Shown piece by piece: positions 35,300-45,537 of a stretch of DNA of 64,000 bases (positions are counted from its first letter, which is position 1; each line of letters opens with the position of its first letter). Source of the DNA: Parasitella parasitica (Eukaryota; Mucoromycota; Mucoromycetes; Mucorales; Mucoraceae); assembly GCA_025201805.1 (NCBI GenBank), contig MU619269.1:154851-218850 (forward strand), read 5' to 3'. A model generated the notes under the pieces. It worked only from the letters and a program-made list of their open reading frames with translations, had not been told where the DNA came from and did no database searches. The position numbers were made by a program, and so were the translations under genes.

Positions 35300-36886
35300 T
35301 TATTTTTCCCAGCCACACATCTTTTTCAGATGGCTTCATTTCCTGCAGAAAGAAGTTGAAAAAAAAGTGCATTTAACTGAGGAAATTGCCGAAACCGTTG
35401 CTTCCAAAGCATACGTTCATCGAAAGTTAAAGGAGCTACAGTTTGCGGCATCGTTGAATAGACGAAAATTTGAATCATTGAAAGAAGCGGTTTTGAGTTC
35501 GATTAACAGTAGCGAGCCTCTCATTTTTGTAAAGAAGCTTCAAAGTATTCAAGAACACAAACCAATGGTGTCAACTTTCGTAAGCGCTGTGAATCAAGGA
35601 TAAAGAATAAAACATTTTGCCCCACAAAATACACCGATAAACGTGGGTATCGCTTTTTCTCTCTGTTGCCATTGTATTCAACGCAAAGAAAATCAATTCA
35701 GATTGACACACAAGCTTTCTGGAGACTGATCAGAGCTTCAACTGTTGATGGTTATACTGCAGGAACTAAAAATGAAGAGCAACTGTCTGCGTTTTGTTAC
35801 AAACTTTTTGATTTTTCTAAAATTGGATTTAAAACCAGAGGCTCTACAATGGAAAGAAGATTAAGTAAAAGTTCATATAGTTTTAATTTAGTGATGCCTT
35901 AGAACTTATCGAGTTATATTAGGAATGTTATCTACACGGATGGTTATTCAGTTTTTTTCTTTTCTCGAGAATTACAACGAAAAAGAAGAAAGACTCTCTT
36001 CCTGTAAAGCCATCTGACCTAAAAAAAAGGTATTGACAATGGATGCCAAGTGTGGGCGGTAGACCCTGGAATTAGCACGGTTTTTACTATAGTTGACCAA
36101 GCTGGTAGAGTGAGATCACTTAGTCAAAAGGAATATTATCACTTGTATGGGTTTAATGATGCAGCTCACATTCGAAAGATTCATCAAGCAAAGCACACAG
36201 ACAGTCGTAGAAAGATAAAAGAACTGGATTCATTAAAAACCGGAGAAGTTTCAAAATTCTTGATTGCTTGAAGAAAGCGTATAAAATTCTACGATACAAT
36301 GTATGAATTTTATAACAGAAACTTTTGGTAAGTGTAGCAAACTCTTGTATATATTTTATAAATGTGTTAACCAAATGGAATAGGTCTTCAAAATTAAAGT
36401 TTAGATGCTATAGAAAGAAGCAAAAAGCCTTCAGCGAAATAGTCAAGATGTTTACTCATGATAGTATCAAATATCGCACGGGTGCGTCCACCAATATGAA
36501 GACAACAACGAGAAACAACAATTCTTACTCCCGCCCTCCATCACTTGATGGATCAGTTAAGGCAAATAAAACCATCATTGCCAATGGAGATGGAAGATTT
36601 TCACCTACCATGAGAGGCAAAAGACCTGGACCTACAAAGACTATCATAAAAGCTCCTCAAAAATGCGAAGAAAATTGTGGCGTTACAGTCCAAATGGTAG
36701 ACGAATACCTTCACCAGTCAAGTCAGCAACAATTGAAAACGTTGTACAACGATCATTTAATACACAAAAAAAAAAAGTTGTGCAACGATCAGCAAAGCGA
36801 AGAGTACATTCTGTGTTTCAGTATCAAGAAACTGCTTGTAATATTATTTGGAATTGCGATATAATGGCTGCAAAAAAAGAGTGACC
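35300..36886 (+). pseudogene. Fanzor (eukaryotic TnpB-like, RNA-guided nuclease) gene, decayed
   Basis: Several frames on the plus strand make up one broken protein. 35330-35603 is a helical N-terminal part (LTEEIAETVASKAYVHRKL). 35640-35890 contains KRGYRFFSLLPLYSTQRKSIQIDTQAFWRLIR. 35912-35985 reads YIRNVIYTDGYSVFFFFSREL, the strand before the RuvC core. 36050-36271 starts VWAVDPGISTVFTIVD, the RuvC-I motif with its catalytic Asp. 36370-36440 is a helical part, and 36590-36660 has GDGRFSPTMRGKRPGPTKTI. 36699 onwards has VDEYL and, after a frameshift, VHSVFQYQETACNIIWNCDIMAA, the zinc-ribbon/RuvC-III end. The order and motifs fit Fanzor proteins of fungal transposons. Stops at about 35601 and 35900 and at least three frameshifts make it a pseudogene; part of the zinc-ribbon Cys set is lost. 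An upstream mini-exon (after cag at 35260) is possible. Confidence 0.75.
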
Positions 36887-37041
36887 AGCGTTCTGAATCA
36901 AAAGAATAATTGCAAGCATTGCGTGTCATTGATATTACTCTTTGATACGCCATGGGTATTTGGTTTATCCTATACACCATAACAAGTGAGTAAAATTGTC
37001 CAAAAAACAAAGTTTTCTTTTGGAAATTTTGTAAAATTAGC

Positions 37042-37056
37042 ATCTCCGTTGGAGAT
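37042..37056 (+). other. Small perfect hairpin downstream of the Fanzor relic
   Basis: The sequence ATCTCC-GTT-GGAGAT forms a 6-bp stem with a 3-nt loop, flanked on both sides by ttagc/attagc. It lies about 160 nt past the Fanzor frame end. In Fanzor and TnpB loci the guide RNA overlaps the 3' end of the gene and reaches towards the right element end, so this could be a remnant of that scaffold. This is inference only. Confidence 0.25.
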
Positions 37057-37191
37057 TAGCAAACGTATTTTTTTATTACAAAAACATGCCGAGTTGAGGA
37101 GACATGATGGAGTATTATATAACGAAAGATAATTATAAGAAGGGTATGTATGTTGAATGCAAAAAGAAAAGAAGACAAATGAATTAGTAGG

Positions 37192-38746
37192 TTAATAAAG
37201 GACTCGAGTTTGAATGTTGGCACGGGTTTGAATAATTGCGGTGTAAAGACTCTTCACGTCAGTTACATCAGCAATATCAGCCATTACATAGGCAATATCG
37301 CCCTTGGAGTCAGAATATTGCTTCTCAACATTATGATCAGAAAAGATTTCGTTAATTTCCTATAAATATAAATTTAGCTTGTGTTTAATAAAAACTGTAT
37401 CTTGTAAAACCCCCAAGCTTACCCTGAGTACACCGGGGATATTTTGATGGATGTAAAGCACACGAACCGTATTCTTGTCATCTTCACGAATAGCACGCAA
37501 ATCAACTTCTGGGAAATTGACTGCATTGAGCGATGCACCATCATTAATGTACTTTGTGAGCGATTGTGAGACTTCAAGACCAATCATGCGCTGAGCTTCT
37601 TCAGTGGATCCACCAATGTGAGGTGTCAAAACTAAATTCTTGCATGCTAATAATTCAGGATAGTAATCAAAATGAGGACCGTTGGCTGCAGGTTCTTTGG
37701 GGAAGACGTCAATACAAGCGCCAGCAAGACGACCAGATTGAAGCGCTTTTGTGAGAGCATGAATTTGGACAACGGTGCCGCGAGCGTTGTTCAACAAATA
37801 AGCGCCATCTTTCATTTGCTTGAGTTCGTGTTCGCCAATCATGTTTTTAGTGTCCTCAGTTTCAGGAACATGAAGACTAACAAAATCACTAATAGCCAAA
37901 AGCTCGTCAAGACATTCAAGCGGCTTAGCTTGACCAAGAGGCATGATTTGAAGCACATCGTAAAAGTAAACTGTCATGCCCATAGCTTCCGCCAGCACCG
38001 ATAATTGAGCGCCGATATGACCATACCCAACGATACCCAAAACCTTGCCGCGGATCTCATAGCATGCTTTAGAAACCTTATTCCAAACGCCCTGATGCAT
38101 TTCCATATTACGATCGCCCAACTGACGAGCGAGCATAATAATTTCGCCAATAACAAGCTCGGCAACGGAACGGGAGTTACTGAAAGGTGAGTTGAATACG
38201 GCAACCTAAAAAGATTGTGTCAGACATTACTCATCCAATAAAAAGCAAACACGATAAATTTCATGTAACTTACACCTTGTTTAGCAGCAGCTTGAAGATC
38301 GACTTGGTTTGTGCCAATACAGAAGCAGCCAATGGCCAACAAGTTCCTTGCATGTTCTAGCACTTGCTTGGTGAGTTTGGTCTTTGAACGAATGCCAATG
38401 ACATGAACATCTCGAATCTTTTCGATCAACTCATCGCCAACTAAAGCCTTCGAGTAGGTTTCGACCTGCAGTAAAATTAGTCAGCGCATTGCATGTTGAT
38501 TATGCACATGTTTGTGGCTATTGATTCTACCTGATATCCTTGCTTGGTGAAGGCACTGACAGCAGTTTCATTGACATTTTCCAGCAACAAAATCTTGACT
38601 TCGCTTGTATTAAAAGGACGAAGTACCTTGGCTTTTGGCAAGCTAAATGAACCTGAGCGGGTGCGCTTCGAATCCCCAACATCAGAAGATGTGGCATTGC
38701 TATTGCTCGCAGCAGCGGTTTCAGTTGATTTTTTAGCATGAACCAT
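37192..38746 (-). CDS. SER3: D-3-phosphoglycerate dehydrogenase
   Basis: Exons 38746-38531, 38465-38274, 38205-37423 and 37359-37192 (introns 65, 68, 63 nt) give 452 aa, near the yeast Ser3/Ser33 length (469). The enzyme oxidises 3-phosphoglycerate to 3-phosphohydroxypyruvate, the first step of serine synthesis. Visible blocks are VLRPFNTSEVKILLLENV, LLAIGCFCIGTNQVDL, VAVFNSPFSNSRSVAELV, the NAD-binding KVLGIVGYGHIGAQL, ISDFVSLHVPETEDT, LLNNARGTVV (catalytic Arg), ACIDVFPKEP and LTPHIGGST (catalytic His). A C-terminal ACT domain (GVLREINEIFSDHNVEKQYSDSKGDIAYVMADI) suggests feedback by serine. The first 40 residues are a Ser/Lys-rich extension, as in other fungal enzymes. Confidence 0.96.
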
Positions 38747-39432
38747 TTTTGAAGAGTTAAAAATTAAAAGAGGAAAAAAGGGAAGAAGAAAGAGTATGGC
38801 AGGGAATCCGTTTCCTAGACATTTACAGCTATTTATATTGAGAAGTACAAAATAATATCTTTTACTCCCAGAAATGAGATTCCAGATGTGATCATTGCGC
38901 AATATCTGTTTAACTTATTACACCTGGAGAAGAATCCAGACAAAATGATTCGGAGATCAGTCAGGCAAGGTTGGCCCCTTTCTTTTGACCCTGTGATTCT
39001 TACCGTTATCTCAAAATCTGCGCACGAAAATGTTCTTTAATGTTTGTTTTGCATCTTGATCAATAACACATCCTCTGTAAACAAGCAACAGTGACACATT
39101 TCAGATGTAAACTATGACTGGCTATATGATCGTGTGACATTAGATAAGCCGGGTTTAAACATTTACCATTGGCAGCTTTCATCATCTCTGATCAAACAAT
39201 AAATGTGAGGAAGCAAATGACTAATCTCAAGCTGTATCTCTTTTTTTTTTATTTACAAATCTGGATAAATTTGTTGATCATCATTTTGCGATATACTGAT
39301 TTCAGATGCTGTAGAGCGAATTTACCTAAAGATATCCAAGCTTTTACTGTAGAAATGCAAATAAAACTTGCTTGATAATTGTGTCACACTTGCCAATATA
39401 ATCTTCTTATCTTTTTTCTCTCCAAAGATGTC
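38747..39432. promoter_or_regulatory. Spacer: phosphoglycerate dehydrogenase promoter and left flank of the retrotransposon
   Basis: About 690 bp. The part next to 38746 should be the dehydrogenase promoter. A short T-rich run lies at 39241-39251, and the region up to 39432 may already be the 5' part of the non-LTR element. I see no separate gene. Confidence 0.4.
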
Positions 39433-40929
39433 ATGGTTTTTTCCGCTAATAAACCAAATGGCACCTTTAAGGGCCCGAATTCACACAAAACTCACTTAAA
39501 ATCTTGGTCTGACGCCGTAACAGGTGGCTCCCAGACATACTCGAGCGCCATGTCTGATCCACCATCACACCAGCCTCAAGATAAATCTGATCAATCCACC
39601 TCTAGCGCTAGTAGATCCCCCCCAAGATCACTTTGCTGAAGAAAAGGTATGTCCCTGTATCCAGGGCTCCGTACCTCATTCCATCATCATTGACATCAGC
39701 AATGCTCTTGACAACAAACAAACATTCATTGTTGATTTGAGCATCTTCTGTAAAGGAAACGTCCATATCTGGGCCATTTCTGACAAACTGATCAAAGACC
39801 ACAATCGATTGTATGCTGAAATTACTGTTTCTCCACAAATGTACCATCAATTCCTCAGGGACCCTACTCTCAAATTGGAAAATTTTGACAAACCTTTTAT
39901 GGCTTATCCGTCTCTTTCGCCCTCCGCAAACATTGTCAAACTGTCTTTGTCACAATTACCCCATCAATATGGTGGACAGCAGGGAAAAGAACAACTCCAG
40001 GAAGACATGCGCTTCAACCTCAATGAATTTGGTGACGTATTGAGTTGCGGCATCGTTTTTGGTGGCAGTGGTAGTTACACTGGTGGCGGCTATGCTGTTC
40101 TAGCTGTAAAGGAAGGCCACCATAAGAAATTATAACATACTTAGAATTGGAATTTTCAGTTAGTGGATTTTATTTCTAAATCCAACGACCTATCCGATGA
40201 TCGTGAATCGGTCCTTATTCATGCTATGTGGGCTGCTATGCCTCCTTTTTGCAAATATTGTCATTCAATGGACCACGCTTTGATTGATTGCACAATTCGC
40301 AAGAAGAAATTCACCTGCGATCTATGTTCCTAGTTTGGACACAACAAACGAGATTGCCCTCGTCGCAATCAGTCTTCTAATGAATCCGGCATAAAACGTA
40401 ATGTTTCTCCAGGACAGCAGAAGACTTTGATTACGGCATCATCCTCCGCCTCTGCCTCTGCTGCATCATTAATGCACAAGGCTGTTATTCCTAAGGCTGC
40501 TGCCAGCACTGCTGCTGACGCCCCCGCTGCTGCTGACCCCAGAGCGACGGTCGAAGTCAAAGCTGCTGTTGACCTCAGAGCTCCTGCTGAAGCCCCCGCT
40601 GCTGCTGACCCCAGAGCTAATGCTGATGCCCAAGCTACTGTTGGCCGCAGTGCTATTACTACTATTGATACCACAGGTGCTAGCGGCGCTCCTACGGAGC
40701 CAGCACCCTCGCATCACCACAATACTAGATCCAACACCTTACCCAAGTCCCAGGACATTGGAATTACTCCAATTGTCATCGCGGTTTGTAAGCATTGTAA
40801 CTTACCTGGGCATAAGCGTACCAACCATAGGGCTTGTTTGAAGAATCCTAACAATCTTCCACAACTGCCTCAACTGGACGACGATGAACGCATGGACACT
40901 GACGAGTCCCCCGCTTCCAGATGCAATTG
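39433..40929 (+). pseudogene. LINE ORF1 (gag-like, zinc knuckles), broken
   Basis: The frame starts MVFSANKPNGTFKG at 39433, shifts at a C run near 39615, continues HSIIIDISNALDNKQTFIVDLSIF to about 40134, and is broken again there and by a stop at about 40332. CCHC-type knuckles follow: CKYCHSMDHALIDC and CDLC-(stop)-FGHNKRDC near 40250-40370, and CKHCNLPGHKRTNHRAC near 40790-40840. Between them lies an Ala/Asp-rich repetitive stretch (AADPRA, AAVDLRAPAEAPAAADPRA; 40490-40660) built from imperfect tandem copies. Such ORF1 proteins bind element RNA. Here the frameshifts and stops make it non-functional. Confidence 0.7.
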
Positions 40930-43480
40930 ATCCTCAGGCAATCTCTGACCTGTTAGACTCTTTACCAACCTCACTTCGTCTTTCGGATGCTGCTGCCCAA
41001 TCGGTTGTGGCTCCTATCACATTTGAGGATCTGGCTGAAGCCTTCGCTCGCGCTCCGGATAAATCGTCTCCTGGTAAAGATGGTCTGCCATACCAACTTG
41101 TCCAACTTATTGTCTTACATCCAGGCTGTCGGGAAATTACGCTGGCTAATTTTAACAATGCTCTTTCCTTTGCTGACATCCCTCCGTCCTGGCTTGAGTC
41201 CTGCGTCTCCTTGCTTCCGAAGAAGGGTACATTGGATCTTTTAAAAAATTGGCGCCCTATTGCATTGATCAACACTGATGCAAAAGTGTTTACACGAATT
41301 CTTAGTGCCCGAATGATCGAAACCGCTTCTACACTGATCAATTCTTTCCAAACTGGTTTTGTTCGAGGCAGGTTCATCGCCGATAATGGTATTTTGATGA
41401 AACTCATCATGGAACATGCCAACTCCACCAAGTCCTCCAGCATCGGCTTACTCTTGGATCAAGAGAAAGCATATGATCGGGTCCACCCCACATACCTTCG
41501 AGCCGTGCTCTTGCGCTTTGGTTATCCTGAAGCTTTGGTAAACTACATCCCTCATCTCTTCTTTGACAATCACATGGTTATCAATGTCAATGGATTCTTG
41601 ACGTCCAGTGTCCCTCAACATCGAGGCTTAAAGCAGGGTGATCCCCTCAGCCCCATCTTATTCAATCTGGCCTTCGAACCTCTGTTGCGACGAATCTTGG
41701 GTGATAACGCCTTGGCGGGTTTTACATTACCTTCGCCCAGCTCAACATTGATCTCCACCAACCGTGCATCCACTGCAATCAAAATGATGGCATATGCTGA
41801 TGATATCGTTTGCTTGCTGAATTCTACCTCAGAACTCGAGCAATTACAACATCATCTAAACGTCTATTCGGCTGCATCTAATGCGCTGGTCAATTATCAT
41901 AAAACCGAAGCGATATCTCTTTCCGGTTCCCCTGCGATTTATGGATCCTTATGGCGTTCCGCTCTCCTTCGTTATAATATCACCAGCTGGCATGATGCTC
42001 GATCCATTGCCCCTATCCGTTATTCAGGCTTTCCTCTCTATACATCCATTGCACAACGGAATGTATTTCTAGAGCAAATTCTCGAGAAGATATGTCAAGG
42101 CTGTCTCATCCACCAACAACGCGGATTGTCTGTGCGAGGCAGGTCGACTGTCCTGAATTCCCTCGTCCTCAGTACACTTCGGCATGTTCTGCGCGTAATG
42201 ACAGTGCTCATCTCATTCTTTGCCTCTCTCAATTCCTTCATTTCGTCCTTCATCAACTACAGGATCTTTCCGCGCATCAGTGTTGATACGGCGTGTTTAC
42301 CTCGATCACAAGGCGGCCTAGGCTTGATTAATCCACAACTACAGCAAAGTGCGTTACATTTGCGTTGGCTTCGCCCGCTTCTAGATCAAACCAGCGCCCA
42401 AATCTTGTCTAGCTCGTTGATCGTTTTACATCGCCTTGTCTCATTTTTGTTGTCTCGTTCTCCCCCCTCTCCCAGTCTTTACCCATCTCCTCCTCAACAC
42501 CTAGATCATCGTTTCTCCTTGCTGTTTCCTTGTCGTCGCCCGACCCCGCTTCGTTACAACGAAAGATCCTGGTCTTTATTGTTTAAAGCCATTGACCGAC
42601 TATCCAAGGATTTTTCAAACACCATTGTCAGTGCATCCACCTATCTAGAGATCCCTCTGGCATCTGTGGTCATTCCTTCTTCCTCTTCGGTAGACCTTAG
42701 TCGTTCGCTCGCTAAGCTACCTAGCTCGTTAGCCTATACCATGGACTCGGACACCGATTTCTGTCTTCGTCCAAAGCGCCCCGGCGAATTTTCTGTCCAT
42801 TCCAACCTTGCAAAGAGGTTTATGAAATTAGTTAAACATAATGACATCAAGCTCGCCCCTTTCTTTGTTCGAGCGTTCATCCATTCTCACTTTTCAGCCC
42901 TTGGTCGATTCCCTTTTCGGCAGGTCGCGGACCATTCGATTATTGACTTGACACCTTTCGTCAAGACTTTGAATCTCTGCTCTTCTCCTGACACTGGAAT
43001 TCGTCGCCAAGAGCTGTCAACAAAATCCTACCGTAGGCTATGCAGGTCACCACCACCTGACACACCACTCCTCCCGCTTCCTTTCAGCCCTGATATCCCG
43101 GTAAACTGGTTCGACTTTTGGCTACTATCAATCTCTCATTCCTGCCGAAACATTTGGTACCGTTTCCTCCATCGGAAACTCCCTCACAAATCACTACTAA
43201 ATCGCATAATCCCTGAATTCTTTCCAACCCCTTCTTGTGCCCTCTGCTCTCAATCCAACGATACACTGGACCACTTTCTTTTCTCGTGTCCCATTAAATT
43301 GACCGTATGGCAATTGATTCAACAGCGCCACCTTCCATTCCTTGCCAGTTCGTTGACTTCCTTTGATCTCCACCTACTCCTCACTACTCTCCGCTTTCCT
43401 ACTGATTTTCCTCAATCAGCGACGAACTTTGAAATAAAATATACATTATATAGCTATAGCCAGATACATACTATACACGC
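39433..43480 (+). mobile_element. Non-LTR (LINE) retrotransposon, internally deleted and truncated
   Basis: The element has a zinc-knuckle ORF1 followed by a reverse-transcriptase ORF2 (both listed). Between them, at about 40885-40910, the end of ORF1 is followed directly by the region just N-terminal of the RT domain, so the endonuclease domain expected at the start of ORF2 is missing. At the 3' side the ORF passes through the C-terminal zinc motif and then runs into unrelated AT-rich sequence at about 43435 without a poly(A) tail, so the 3' end is probably lost or overwritten. RT motifs are of the L1/Tx1-like group. The copy cannot move by itself. Confidence 0.8.
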
Positions 43481-43529
43481 GCCGAATGTCAATTACCCCT
43501 CAACTATCTGCATTCATAAGTATGAATGA
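40884..43529 (+). pseudogene. LINE ORF2 reverse transcriptase, lacking endonuclease domain
   Basis: One long open frame (881 codons as read) starts inside the retrotransposon. It contains PGKDGLPYQL, WRPIALINTDAKVFTRIL, FVRGRFIADN, LLDQEKAYDRVHPTYL, GLKQGDPLSPILFNLAFEPL and the catalytic MAYADDIVCLL motif. The thumb and connection follow, then a C-terminal CALCSQSNDTLDHFLFSC zinc motif (zf-RVT). The frame is open throughout, so the RT part is little decayed, but the apurinic-like endonuclease is absent and the 3' end runs into other DNA (last roughly 30 codons foreign). I class it as a defective copy. Its openness suggests a recent insertion. Confidence 0.8.
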
Positions 43530-43893
43530 AGGACTTGTTATCAGTGATATCATCAAACACAAACGAATTTCAGTGGAAGAAATTAAAAGGATGTGGATAC
43601 GACGATTTACTTCAGGAGTCAAAGACAATGTACCTATCATAGATTCCGTAGAAGTAAACTGGGTTGGCTTACTAGCTGAAGGAGTAAAAAAAGCAAAAGA
43701 AATTATGATACAATCCCTTAAAGGCAAAAGAACCTTTGCGCTTTTAGAAGGTTATGAAAAAGAAAACGATTCTATTGCAAAATCAGTGGCTGGGCCACAA
43801 GCCGATGGCAATACTAATAAGGTATCTATCTATATCTATATAATTACAAGCAAAGCATTATATCAAAAGAGCTCTCCAAAAATCATACAATAA
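43486..43893 (+). CDS. Orphan open frame, unknown
   Basis: A 135-codon frame reads through LVISDIIKHKRISVEEIKRMWIRR, VPIIDSVEVNWVGLLAEGVKKAKEIMIQSLKGKRTFALLEGYEKEN. The composition is protein-like and rich in charged residues, unlike the random frames around it, but I recognise no family. Its 5' part overlaps the ruined end of the LINE frame. A gt at about 43820 after GNTNK could be a splice donor, so this may be one exon of a gene broken by the transposons, or cargo carried by the neighbouring Helitron-type element. Confidence 0.3.
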   Translation: MSITPQLSAFISMNEGLVISDIIKHKRISVEEIKRMWIRRFTSGVKDNVPIIDSVEVNWVGLLAEGVKKAKEIMIQSLKGKRTFALLEGYEKENDSIAKSVAGPQADGNTNKVSIYIYIITSKALYQKSSPKIIQ

Positions 43894-44544
43894 ATGTAGT
43901 ATATACTGAAGTGTTTCAATCTTCTTAAATATATAAGCAAACTGTGCAATACAAACTGGAACTTTTTTTTTATTTCGATTGATTTAGCATTGTCGAGTGG
44001 GACAGCCCGCTGCAGGCGCGAGCTATGCACCCCCCAATAGAACGAAGGTCGAAAAATATCACCGAAGCGAAGCGAAGGCCGATTTTTTTCACCATAGTTC
44101 GGGGGTGTATGAAAGCTCGTCTATATAATTAAAAAAATGGTCTGCTAACTTTTTTTACACGCTTCGTCGCTTGAAGCTCTAAATCAAGAAGAAATGGAGT
44201 TAACAAATGCTTTAGTTGGTTTTTTCAGTTCCATTCCAGTTTGTTAAATTTCGAGAAGTTGGCATTGAGCCAAGCACATCCTCAATTTCAGAAACTGATT
44301 AAAAATACTTTAAAACTTCAGCAAAATGTGCGTATGAAACAAAACATAAAATAGATGATCATGTACATTAATTTAAAATTAAAACCCTCTAAACAAAGTG
44401 AATAGTGTCGAAATTCGGGCGAAAAAGCTTGAATCTTTCGAAATTGGACACGGTCTAACCAGCAAAAGCGACTTTTTAAGCTGCACACTCTGTTTTATTA
44501 TTTAATACAAATATGTTGACGCTTTTTATTACTACAAACACAGA
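43894..44544. repeat. Fold-back and short repeats left of the Helitron-type fragment
   Basis: The sequence gcgagctatgcacccccc (44018-44035) is an imperfect inverted copy of gggggtgtatgaaagctcgt (44101-44120). Between them is a 21-bp imperfect direct repeat (44043-44063 and 44073-44093, cgaaggtcgaaaaatatcacc type) around gaagcgaagcgaagg. A second imperfect hairpin (gtgtcgaaattcg with cgaaattggacac) lies at 44405-44452. The fold-back might be an end of a mobile element. No gene is seen in this stretch. Confidence 0.4.
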
Positions 44545-45025
44545 GTGCCAGCTATTAAAATCTGCTCAAGCTGTGGTCAAGAAGGCCATTCGCGTTCTGC
44601 AAGCAGGCTTTGCCTCAATAACACCCGTGCTAATACTAACAATTGCGGAAGCTGTGGTGTCATAGGCCATCATCGATCTTCTTATCGTTATTGCGCTAAC
44701 AACATTGCTAATTGTATGACTCAAATTTGTTTTCACTTTACAATCATAATCGAACTCTTCGTATAAACTGGGATCTCAATCTGAAACTATGAAAGTAGAT
44801 CAGCAAACAGAAACAATCAGCGTTAATGATGCAACCAGCAGACGTGTTTGTTCAAGCTGTGGACAAGAAAGTCATTTGCGATCTACCAGTAGATTGGGTG
44901 CCAAATTAATACACAACAATACTCATAACATGGCTAGAAGAATTACACCCTCTTTCACCAAACGCCATGATCTTGGTGGAAGGAACAGCATCTGTCGCCA
45001 TTGTCAAGCACGCATGTGGGCATAG
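44545..45025 (+). pseudogene. Zinc-knuckle fragments of a Helitron-type protein
   Basis: Two short frames carry repeated Cys/His motifs: ICSSCGQEGHSRSASRLC and CGSCGVIGHHRSSYRYC (44560-44700), then VCSSCGQESHLRSTSRLG (44850-44900) and ICRHCQARM at the end. The pattern CxxCGxxGHxRxxxxxC is found at the start of large transposon proteins, including Helitron proteins, in Mucorales. Stops separate the two parts and the last knuckle has lost its final Cys. This is probably the ruined N terminus of the element whose 3' end lies at 45498. Confidence 0.45.
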
Positions 45026-45454
45026 AGAAAAATGGAGGCACCAGTGCAAACCCCGATTTTCTCTTTGTGCTGTCCTGAGTTGATTGCTAATTTTCTGTTA
45101 GACCTGTATTCACCTTGACCATCAAGGCCCAAGGTCACTCGACTTTCTTGGTCTTTTTCTCACACGGCCAGTTATATGTTGCTTTCTCGCACATTAAGCA
45201 GCTATCTTCAATCAAAATTCTTCTGCATAGAAATACCTCAACTACCAAAAACTATACTGGATCATACACCGATAATATTGTATTCCATGAGGTATTTAAA
45301 TAACTCTACTGCTTTTTATGTTTTTTTTCCTATTGTGCCTTACTACATCTCTATTTTTATTTCTGTCTAACAATATATTTTAAGTTATAGATAAACAACA
45401 ATAAAAGAGCATTGAATATCTGATTAGCACTTATCAAATGATTGAGCTCCCAGT

Positions 45455-45498
45455 AGGGCGACGATGGCCGTCGTGAGCGAAGCGAGCAGGTCAGCTAG
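45455..45498 (+). mobile_element. Helitron-type 3' terminus (copy 1)
   Basis: The end reads gggcgacgatggccgtcgtgagcgaagcgagc..., finishing in CTAG followed by T at 45499. A GC-rich stem (cgacg/cgtcg) sits just upstream of the CTAG. This agrees with the known Helitron 3' end: a short hairpin shortly before CTRR, inserted before a T. A second, similar end lies at 46920-46958. The 5' end of this copy was not located. Confidence 0.5.
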
Positions 45499-45537
45499 TA
45501 CAATTAAAAATAATAATTAAAAATAATAATTAATTCA

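Noticed and set aside
41881-42286. Small plus-strand frames inside the LINE
   Set aside because: They are shadows of the reverse-transcriptase frame.
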